Shown in pieces: positions 1 to 4,361 of a DNA stretch of 7,131 nucleotides. The stretch is from the NCBI GenBank assembly GCA_905236325.1, contig CAJOPJ010000038.1, positions 1 to 7,131 on the forward strand. The letters run 5' to 3'. The notes under the pieces are model-generated. The model did not search any database, was not told the origin of the DNA, and saw only the letters and a program-made list of their open reading frames with translations. The DNA is from an uncultured Selenomonadaceae bacterium. Lineage in GTDB: Bacteria; Bacillota; Negativicutes; Selenomonadales; Selenomonadaceae. Made by a program: the position numbers and the translations under genes. Numbering within the stretch: position 1 is the first letter of the stretch; each line of letters opens with the position of its first letter.

Positions 1-214
1 CAACTTGATTTAAATTTGCGACATGTAAAGTCAGCGGCTTGTCGGAAGGTCTGCCTTTTGCTGCGTAAATTTTTTGTCTTGCGCCAAAGTTCAAGCCGTC
101 CGCTCCGAGACCATAAACTGTTTCAGTTGGAAATGCTACAAGTTCACCTGCGCGAATCAGTTCACCTGCGCGTTTTAAATTTTCTGCCGTCGGTTTTAAA
201 ATTTCAGTTTGCAA
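1..214 (-). CDS. tsaC: L-threonylcarbamoyladenylate synthase, N-terminal part (TsaC/Sua5/YrdC family)
   Basis: This is the first 71 codons of a gene that runs off the left edge. The family makes L-threonylcarbamoyl-AMP from threonine, bicarbonate and ATP, the first step of the t6A37 modification of ANN-decoding tRNAs, in the cytoplasm. The visible part carries the family signature FPTETVYGLGADG (residues 28-40), then the substrate-binding KxR motif as KGRPSDKPL (53-61, K53 and R55). I chose the TTG at 212-214 because a good AGGAG lies 6-8 bases upstream and no ATG or GTG fits between it and the conserved core. The N-terminus then has a normal length of about 25 residues before the core. It lies downstream of the DMT transporter, separated by a hairpin terminator, so it probably has its own promoter, although I could not pick one out in the short gap. 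Whether it is a short TsaC or a long Sua5 with a C-terminal domain cannot be told here. The family call is firm. Confidence 0.93.
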   Translation of the reverse strand, partial: MQTEILKPTAENLKRAGELIRAGELVAFPTETVYGLGADGLNFGARQKIYAAKGRPSDKPLTLHVANLNQV

Positions 215-220
215 AATAAT

Positions 221-227
221 TTCTCCT
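221..227 (-). promoter_or_regulatory. Ribosome binding site deciding the TTG start of tsaC
   Basis: AGGAGAA read on the minus strand ends 6 bases before the TTG at 214-212. No ATG or GTG start is available at suitable spacing, so this site supports the TTG initiation codon. Confidence 0.7.
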
Positions 228-262
228 AACAAAACATCTTGCTTGAAAAATTCTTGCCGCAA

Positions 263-298
263 TAAAAAAAATCCTGCCGAGTTGACAGGAAATTTTTT
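263..298 (-). terminator. Intrinsic terminator between the DMT transporter and tsaC
   Basis: On the minus strand a hairpin CCTGTC-AACTC-GGCAGG (plus positions 273-289, one G-U pair, 5-base loop) is followed by A and a run of eight T. On the plus strand the same stem is followed by AAATTTTTT, so it could act in both directions. It lies just after the stop codon of the DMT gene and probably ends that transcript. Confidence 0.75.
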
Positions 299-314
299 CT
301 GCAAGTGTGCATTG

Positions 315-1151
315 TCAAGAATGTTGAACTAAAAAAATTCCGCCCAAAACTAAAATCATTCCGCAAATCATTGAAAAAGTCAGCGGTTCGCCTAAAAAAA
401 TTACGCCGCCCAAAACGCCGACAACAGGCACACCCAAAACTGAAATTGAGGCTTTACTTGCTTCCATGTGTTCCAAAATATACGCCCACAAGACAAACGC
501 TAATGACGACGCAATTATGACATTGTAAGCCAAGCAAGCGACGGAAATCAAAGTCCAACGCACCTCAATTTCACCGAACGAAATTGTGTAAATTGCCAAA
601 ATTATTGCGCCGACTACCATTTGCCAAGTTGTCAAAGTTATTGCGTCCAACTTTGACAATTTTAATTTCAAAATGATATTTCCAATTGCCCAAACAACTG
701 CTGCGGCGAGTGGTATCAGCATAAATAAAAATTTGCTGTTGACATTTACATTCATCAAAACTGCCACACCGAAAACTGCCATAAAAATACCAAAAATTTT
801 TTTCTTGGTTAGCGGTTCTTTCAAGAAAAAGTACGCTAAAATTGAAACCCAAACCGGCATTGTGTAGTTGAGCATTGAAACTAAACCTGCCGGCAAAAAT
901 TTAAAACTGTACTGACAAAGCATTGCGCCGAGTGAAATTTGAAACGCGCTGGAAAGTGCAATCCATCCCCACAAGTTTTTTGGCGGCAGCGGTAATTTTC
1001 TGAAGTACGCAAATGCAACTAAAATTGCCGCGCCGAATCCAAATCTGTAAGTTACAAAAATTTCCGGCGAAAAATAAAAATTTGCCGTTTTCATCACGAC
1101 AAAATTAAATCCCCAAATTAAACACAACAAAACCAGTGCGCGTGCTATCAT
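315..1151 (-). CDS. EamA/DMT-superfamily inner-membrane transporter, substrate unknown
   Basis: A 278-residue, very hydrophobic protein with about ten predicted membrane helices, the normal size for a DMT/EamA permease (RhaT/YdcZ-like drug/metabolite carriers). The internal duplication is visible: the first EamA half (about 1-133) contains FFLKEPLT (108-115) and the second half (about 142-276) has the matching IFLGEPLT (251-258), each at the end of the fourth helix of its half. The N-terminus (WGFNFVVMK, 13-21) and the PVWVSILAYF helix (99-108) are typical of the family. Members export or import amino acids, nucleosides or other small metabolites. The sequence does not show which. The ATG at 1151 has GAGGAG 8 bases upstream. 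It follows the YlxF/MotE-like gene after 48 bases with no visible terminator or clear promoter, so it may be read through from the flagellar block without being functionally related. A hairpin terminator follows it. Confidence 0.9.
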   Translation of the reverse strand: MIARALVLLCLIWGFNFVVMKTANFYFSPEIFVTYRFGFGAAILVAFAYFRKLPLPPKNLWGWIALSSAFQISLGAMLCQYSFKFLPAGLVSMLNYTMPVWVSILAYFFLKEPLTKKKIFGIFMAVFGVAVLMNVNVNSKFLFMLIPLAAAVVWAIGNIILKLKLSKLDAITLTTWQMVVGAIILAIYTISFGEIEVRWTLISVACLAYNVIIASSLAFVLWAYILEHMEASKASISVLGVPVVGVLGGVIFLGEPLTFSMICGMILVLGGIFLVQHS

Positions 1152-1199
1152 AAAAATTTCTCCTCTCGGTCGAAATAATGATAATGTCTAAAGTCTAAT

Positions 1200-1820
1200 T
1201 TATTGTGCAGGTAAGCGTGACTGCGTGCCTTCAAAAATTAACTGCGTGAGTCTTGCGGCTTGAATTGGTTCCATTTTTGCCAAAACTGCCGCCGCCGAAT
1301 CTTCCGACATTTTTTGCAGAATTAAAACTACCGTGTCCATTTCAACGCCGTCAAGTGCAAGAGCGGCTTCTTCCGGCTTCATATTTTGATAAATTCGCGC
1401 AAGTTTGCCGATACGCTTTTTTTCAGCAGCTTCACGCGCCGCCATTTGCGCTTCAATTTCTTGGCGTGAAATTCTTACATCGCGATTTCTGTTTGCATCA
1501 TTTGTAGCCGGTGCAGGAGTATTTGCTGCAGTTGTTGTTTGTTGAGTTTTATTTTCTTCAACAACTTCAACTTCAGGCTCTGGTTCAGGTTCAGGCCAAA
1601 CTACGCCTTCCGGCACTTGAAAATATTCAAACATTTCGCCTGCGCCAACCAGCGGCAATTTATAAAGTCCGACTTTTTCATTAGCCATTTGTATTTGTTC
1701 ATCATTGATTACGCCGGCGATAACTGCTGCTGCAACGCCGGCTACTAATAAAATCAGCAAAAATAAAATCACAAAAAACAGCGTCTTTATCTTGCTGAGG
1801 ATACTTTTTTTCTTCGCCAT
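1200..1820 (-). CDS. YlxF/MotE-like flagellar-operon membrane protein with MgtE-N-type domain
   Basis: A 206-residue protein with a short basic N-terminus (MAKKK, K10, K12), one membrane helix (about 14-38) and an acidic Pro-Glu linker (77-89). A Thr/Ala/Asn-rich stretch (91-112), a charged probably coiled-coil helix (116-138) and a C-terminal MgtE intracellular-N/FliG-like helical domain (about 139-197) follow. That domain shows the repeated pattern KLARIYQNMKPEEAALAL, ILQKMSEDSAAAVLAKM, EPIQAARLTQLI. This architecture and its position just after fliJ and a transglycosylase match B. subtilis YlxF and proteins annotated as MotE, which in rhizobia is a chaperone for the motility protein MotC. 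The positive-inside rule puts the C-terminal domain outside the cytoplasm. Start choice: the ATG at 1820 has AGGAG at 9 bases. A TTG two codons upstream would be only 3 bases from it. The stop of the transglycosylase gene is 16 bases upstream, so the genes are cotranscribed. The exact role is not known from sequence. Confidence 0.82.
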   Translation of the reverse strand: MAKKKSILSKIKTLFFVILFLLILLVAGVAAAVIAGVINDEQIQMANEKVGLYKLPLVGAGEMFEYFQVPEGVVWPEPEPEPEVEVVEENKTQQTTTAANTPAPATNDANRNRDVRISRQEIEAQMAAREAAEKKRIGKLARIYQNMKPEEAALALDGVEMDTVVLILQKMSEDSAAAVLAKMEPIQAARLTQLIFEGTQSRLPAQ

Positions 1821-1829
1821 TATCAATAA

Positions 1830-1834
1830 CTCCT
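1830..1834 (-). promoter_or_regulatory. Ribosome binding site deciding the ylxF/motE-like start
   Basis: AGGAG on the minus strand lies 9 bases before the ATG at 1820-1818 and only 3 bases before an in-frame TTG at 1826-1824. The spacing favours the ATG, giving an MAKKK N-terminus. The site directly follows the TGA of the upstream transglycosylase gene. Confidence 0.65.
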
Positions 1835-1836
1835 AA

Positions 1837-2610
1837 TCATCTATACAAATCCATGACGCGCCCGACATAGGCTTGAGTTTCGGCGTAGGGAGGAATACCG
1901 CCAAATCTTTCAACTGCGCCGGGACCTGCGTTATAAGCCGCAACTGCGTGTTCTAAATTGCCATCGAATCTTTCAATCAGCTGACTTAAAAATCTTACGC
2001 CGCCATCAATATTTTCTGCGCGATTGTATGGATTAACGCCCAAGCCTGCCGCAGTTTCCGGCATAAGTTGCATAACTCCAATTGCACCTGCGTCCGAAAT
2101 ATCATTTTGATTCATGTTCGATTCGGCAATGGCAATAGCCCTTGCAAGGCGTGCGTCAACACCATAACGCGCTGCCGCCGCGTCCAAAAGTGTTTCAGTC
2201 GATTCAGCAATTTCATCAGCTTCCTCAAAATCTGCGTCGCTAAAATTATTTTGCATAATTCGACCGGACTGAACTTCAACATTGGTAGAATTATTTTGCG
2301 TGGTAGAATTTTGCGTAGTGGAATTATTGTTGTTAATTGAATTTATCGCTTGAGTGATACGCGCTGAATTTATTGCGTCGGCTTCATTGACAGGTTGCGT
2401 GCCGTTCAAAAGGCTTGGCGTTTCTGCAACTTGGTGAACTGCGGCAGCGCGTTGAACTTCAGCAGCAATGCCTCTATTAAGTTCGCGATTCAAGGCAGTT
2501 TGAAAATCTCCGCCAAGACCAAATCTGCTTTCAATAGCCGCGATTCTTTGGCGTACATCGTCAATTTTATGCGTCAAGTCAACTCTGTCAATTCCTTGAA
2601 TTTGTATCAT
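1837..2610 (-). CDS. Flagellar-operon lytic transglycosylase (SLT domain), no signal peptide
   Basis: A 257-residue protein whose C-terminal half (about 138-257) is a Slt/LysM-type lytic transglycosylase domain (goose-lysozyme fold). It carries the catalytic Glu163 in the AESN motif, GVMQLMP (178-184), AYNAGPGAV (225-233) and the closing YAETQAYVGRV (242-252). The reaction cleaves the MurNAc-GlcNAc bond of peptidoglycan with formation of 1,6-anhydro-MurNAc. The N-terminal part (1-60) is a predicted helix containing RIAAIESRFG, similar to what I recall from Firmicute transglycosylases next to fliJ. It has no hydrophobic signal peptide or lipobox. A low-complexity Asn/Ser/Thr/Gln linker (93-110) joins the halves. 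The likely role, inferred from context, is opening the wall for the flagellar rod, with export through the flagellar type III apparatus. The ATG has GGAGG 10 bases upstream. It lies 22 bases after fliJ and 16 before the YlxF/MotE-like gene. Confidence 0.9.
   Translation of the reverse strand: MIQIQGIDRVDLTHKIDDVRQRIAAIESRFGLGGDFQTALNRELNRGIAAEVQRAAAVHQVAETPSLLNGTQPVNEADAINSARITQAINSINNNNSTTQNSTTQNNSTNVEVQSGRIMQNNFSDADFEEADEIAESTETLLDAAAARYGVDARLARAIAIAESNMNQNDISDAGAIGVMQLMPETAAGLGVNPYNRAENIDGGVRFLSQLIERFDGNLEHAVAAYNAGPGAVERFGGIPPYAETQAYVGRVMDLYR
2283..2329 (-). repeat. Imperfect short tandem repeat encoding the Asn/Thr/Ser/Gln linker
   Basis: On the plus strand the word TGGTAGAATT occurs at 2283-2292 and 2301-2310, with the variant TAGTGGAATT at 2316-2325, separated by TTGCG-containing spacers. 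On the coding strand this gives repeated STTQN codons (residues about 96-109) in the transglycosylase. The period stays in frame, so length changes here would only alter linker length. Confidence 0.6.
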
Positions 2611-2632
2611 TTTTTATCAGCCTCCAAAAAAA

Positions 2633-3079
2633 TTATTTTCTCATACTCAATTGTAAGCCAATTTCATCAAGCATTTTTTGTTCCTCAAACAAAAGTTCTT
2701 CATTATATTCACGCAGGCGTTTTTCCTTCAACTGTTCAATGCTTTTCAGGTAAGTCATCACTTCCATTAAGGCTTTCAATTTTTGCTGTCGTTCCTGCAT
2801 TGTCCTTAAAATCAGTTGTTGTTGTTGTTCAATTTGTTCGCGTTTCCAGTTGAAAAAATTGTTGTAAGTCATAATCACGCCGACTGTTACTGTTTTGCCT
2901 TCCGCTGTCAACTGCTGAAATTCAGTTTGACCTTGTTGCAGTTGCTGAAGTAATTCTTGCAAATGCGCACGATGTTCCTCAAGTCGCCTTGAAACTTCAG
3001 CAAATTGCATTTCGGCGTCATCTTTTTTTCTGCGCGTGACTTTTAGGAGCGTTTCAAGCTGAAATTTAAATTTCTTCAT
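2633..3079 (-). CDS. fliJ: Flagellar export protein FliJ
   Basis: A 148-residue, almost wholly helical, highly charged coiled-coil protein, the usual FliJ length (about 147). It begins with the family-typical MKKFKFQLETLLKVTRRKKD (1-20), continues with heptad-rich EVSRRLEEHRAHLQELLQQL (28-47) and a Gln-rich second helix (82-108), and ends with basic and acidic segments (116-138). FliJ is the stalk-like partner of the flagellar ATPase FliI and gate protein FlhA, coupling ATPase and proton-driven export at the cytoplasmic face. The start at 3079 is chosen because GGAG lies 7 bases upstream. An in-frame ATG at 3115 overlaps the -10 box of the promoter and adds a non-family extension. No fliI precedes it. 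The upstream gene is rpsI, with a terminator and a new promoter in between. It is followed in the same operon by the transglycosylase and the YlxF/MotE-like gene. Confidence 0.9.
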   Translation of the reverse strand: MKKFKFQLETLLKVTRRKKDDAEMQFAEVSRRLEEHRAHLQELLQQLQQGQTEFQQLTAEGKTVTVGVIMTYNNFFNWKREQIEQQQQLILRTMQERQQKLKALMEVMTYLKSIEQLKEKRLREYNEELLFEEQKMLDEIGLQLSMRK

Positions 3080-3114
3080 CGATTTTCTCCAATCCGATTT
3101 CAACTTACTTTGCA

Positions 3115-3143
3115 ATTATATAAACGCCTGTAAAAAATTTCAA
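3115..3143 (-). promoter_or_regulatory. Sigma-A-type promoter of the fliJ operon
   Basis: On the minus strand TTGAAA (3143-3138) and TATAAT (3120-3115) are separated by exactly 17 bases. The -10 box is perfect and the -35 box matches 5 of 6. It lies between the rpsI terminator and the fliJ start, with a leader of roughly 30 bases. It does not look like a sigma-28 or sigma-54 flagellar promoter. Confidence 0.85.
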
Positions 3144-3163
3144 CAAAAAAATAAATCTTTGCA

Positions 3164-3206
3164 AAAAAACAACTCCGCAGGGAAAAAACTTGCGGAGCTG
3201 TTTTTT
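3164..3206 (-). terminator. Strong intrinsic terminator after rpsI
   Basis: CTCCGCA (3173-3179) pairs with TGCGGAG (3191-3197) around an 11-base loop. Beyond one A-C mismatch the stem continues as ACA/TGT and an A-run against a T-run (3164-3169 with 3201-3206). Read on the minus strand it ends in a T-run (plus positions 3163-3169), so it stops rplM-rpsI transcripts before the fliJ promoter. It is symmetrical enough to work in both directions. Confidence 0.88.
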
Positions 3207-3266
3207 GTGAGATCTTCCGAATCCCAACTCAACAGAGTCAGGACTTTAGGATGATTGATTATGATG

Positions 3267-3659
3267 TTAGCGTTTTGAGAACTGCGAAGCTTTGCGTGCT
3301 TTTTTAAGACCATACTTGCGACGTTCTTTTTCGCGTGGATCGCGCGTAACAAAGCCAGCTTTTTTAAGTGCCGGACGAAGTCCGTTGTCAAGTTCCATGA
3401 GTGCGCGTGTAATTCCGTGACGAATTGCGCCGGCTTGACCTGTTGTGCCACCGCCTTTAACATTTGCAAGGACATTGTACTTGTCGTTCATTTCGGTAAG
3501 TACAAGCGGCTGGCGTACAATAAGCTCAAGCGTCTTCAAGCCGAAATATTCTTCCATAGCTTTGCCATTGATAATAACTTTGCCGTCGCCGGGGACCAAG
3601 CGCACGCGTGCGATTGAACTTTTGCGACGACCTGTGCCATAATAACTAACCTGTGCCAT
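3267..3659 (-). CDS. rpsI: 30S ribosomal protein S9
   Basis: A 130-residue protein of standard length for uS9. It opens with the typical YYGTGRRKSSIARVRL (6-21) and has GDGKVIINGKAMEEYF (24-39). The core GGGTTGQAGAIRHGI (69-83) and ALMELDNGLRPALK (86-99) follow, then the basic tail RDPREKERRKYGLKKARKA, ending QFSKR. The extended C-terminal tail reaches into the P site of the small subunit and its final Ser-Lys-Arg contacts the tRNA anticodon region. The conserved end is intact here. The ATG at 3659 has GAGG 7 bases upstream. It lies 18 bases after rplM, with which it forms the conserved two-gene operon, and it ends at a strong hairpin terminator. Confidence 0.98.
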   Translation of the reverse strand: MAQVSYYGTGRRKSSIARVRLVPGDGKVIINGKAMEEYFGLKTLELIVRQPLVLTEMNDKYNVLANVKGGGTTGQAGAIRHGITRALMELDNGLRPALKKAGFVTRDPREKERRKYGLKKARKASQFSKR

Positions 3660-3677
3660 TTTATCACCTCGAAATCA

Positions 3678-4118
3678 TTAGCGAATATCAAATTTAAGTT
3701 CTTCAGGCTTTTGCGCTGCGTAGGGGTGTTTATCACCTGCAAAGACATGCAATTTTCTGAACAGGTCTGCGCCGAGTTTATTTTTTGGTAACATACCTTT
3801 GACAGCGTGTTCAACAACGCGTTCAGGAAATTTTTTAAGCCATTCGCCTGCAGTGGCATATTTGCCGCCGCCGTTATAGCCGGTGTGGTGGAAGTAGACT
3901 TTGTTGCGAAGTTTTTTGCCTGTCAATGAAATTTTTTCGGCATTGATGACGATAACAAAATCTCCGGCGTCCATATGAGGCGTATAAGTAGGTTTATTTT
4001 TTCCGCGCAAGACTTTAGCGATTTCAGCCGCCAAGCGTCCTAAGGTTTGTCCTGTAGCATCGACGACGTACCATTTTTTTTCGATGTCGCCGGCTTTTGC
4101 CATATAAGTATCTTTCAT
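3678..4118 (-). CDS. rplM: 50S ribosomal protein L13
   Basis: A 146-residue uL13, full length. Family landmarks are KWYVVDATGQTLGRLA (15-30), the TYTPHMDAGDFVIVINAEKI stretch (44-63), the basic LTGKKLRNKVYFHHTGYNGG segment (65-84) and the C-terminal region GMLPKNKLGADLFRKLHVF (108-126). L13 is an early assembly protein binding 23S rRNA. The first ATG (4118) is preceded by GGAGG at 10 bases and gives the usual MKDTYMAK N-terminus. A later in-frame ATG would remove it. It has its own strong promoter and a roughly 90-base leader able to fold, consistent with the autoregulatory rplM leaders known in Firmicutes, though I cannot show L13 binding from sequence. Confidence 0.98.
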   Translation of the reverse strand: MKDTYMAKAGDIEKKWYVVDATGQTLGRLAAEIAKVLRGKNKPTYTPHMDAGDFVIVINAEKISLTGKKLRNKVYFHHTGYNGGGKYATAGEWLKKFPERVVEHAVKGMLPKNKLGADLFRKLHVFAGDKHPYAAQKPEELKFDIR

Positions 4119-4153
4119 GTGAAAAATTCCTCCATGATTAGAAAATTTTCAAT

Positions 4154-4170
4154 TCAAGTGATTTTGTCAA
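4154..4170 (-). repeat. Second copy of the promoter-proximal TCAAGTGATTTT element, in the rplM leader
   Basis: The plus-strand word TCAAGTGATTTTGTCAA at 4154-4170 recurs with a single inserted A at 4240-4257, so copies sit on both sides of the rplM -10 box about 86 bases apart. The downstream copy supplies one strand of the basal stem of the leader structure. Confidence 0.6.
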
Positions 4171-4203
4171 ACGCCCGGGGCAATGGAAACGTCTGTTGTC
4201 ACT
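4157..4203 (-). promoter_or_regulatory. Structured 5' leader of rplM (candidate L13 autoregulatory element)
   Basis: Read on the minus strand, the 5' UTR can close a basal stem AGTGA/TCACT (4203-4199 with 4161-4157), an internal loop, then a stem CAGACG/CGTTTG with one G-U pair around a C/G-rich loop that includes CCCCGGG. Ribosomal-protein-binding leaders upstream of rplM are known in low-GC Gram-positive bacteria (L13 leader family). Whether this one belongs to that family is inference. No U-run terminator follows, so any control would more likely act on translation or by another mechanism. Confidence 0.5.
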
Positions 4204-4214
4204 ACATAGGGAGT

Positions 4215-4243
4215 ATATTAAACAAAATTATTTTTCTTGTCAA
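4215..4243 (-). promoter_or_regulatory. Strong sigma-A-type promoter of rplM-rpsI
   Basis: On the minus strand a consensus -35 box TTGACA (4243-4238) and a -10 box TAATAT (4220-4215) are separated by exactly 17 AT-rich bases. Transcription would begin near 4208, giving a leader of about 90 bases before the rplM ATG. Confidence 0.88.
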
Positions 4244-4252
4244 GTGATTTTA

Positions 4253-4296
4253 GTCAAGTTTTTTATGCGACTTGGTCAAGTTTTTTATGCAACTTG
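4253..4296 (-). repeat. Tandem 22-bp repeat immediately upstream of the rplM promoter
   Basis: Two head-to-tail units (4253-4274 and 4275-4296) differ at one position (G/A at 4269 and 4291). Each begins GTCAAGTTTTTTATGC and ends ACTTG on the plus strand, so each is an interrupted palindrome CAAGT-N10-ACTTG. A third partial copy (GTCAAGTGATTTTA, 4239-4252) abuts them and overlaps the -35 box of the rplM promoter. The array lies in the roughly 240 bp between the end of the glycosyltransferase gene and rplM. It may be a protein binding array, but no known operator was recognised. Confidence 0.75.
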
Positions 4297-4361
4297 CAAC
4301 ATTACTTTTGTAACATTTTCTTAACAATTCAAGATTCTAGCAAAGATTTTAAATAAAAAAT

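Noticed and set aside
571..852. Overlapping minus-strand open frame within the DMT transporter gene
   Set aside because: It is out of frame with the ten-helix transporter, lacks a start signal and has no family features.
1821..1826. TTG start two codons upstream of the chosen YlxF/MotE-like ATG
   Set aside because: It would lie only 3 bases from the AGGAG. The ATG at 1820 is at 9 bases and gives the usual basic MAKKK N-terminus.
2395..2853. A 152-residue plus-strand open frame across the transglycosylase and fliJ genes
   Set aside because: It is antisense to two well-recognised genes, spans their junction, has no ribosome binding site and no recognisable protein features.
3080..3115. Longer fliJ start at an ATG at 3115 adding 12 residues
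   Set aside because: That ATG overlaps the -10 box of the fliJ promoter, has no suitable ribosome binding site, and the extra residues do not fit the family, whereas the ATG at 3079 has GGAG at 7 bases.
3140..3475. Open frame overlapping rpsI and its terminator in another frame
   Set aside because: It overlaps the S9 coding sequence and its tail is simply the translated terminator hairpin.
4162..4170. Second rplM promoter using TTGACA in the leader
   Set aside because: No acceptable -10 box lies 16-18 bases downstream, and the word is explained by the repeated element and leader stem.
4239..4296. CRISPR array
   Set aside because: The 22-bp units are directly adjacent with no spacers and no cas genes are nearby. 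It is a simple tandem repeat.
4298..4317. Terminator for the GT41 gene
   Set aside because: On the minus strand an 8-bp stem with two G-U pairs around AAAA can form, but no T-run follows. The AT-only inverted repeat near 4342-4370 is also too weak to call.
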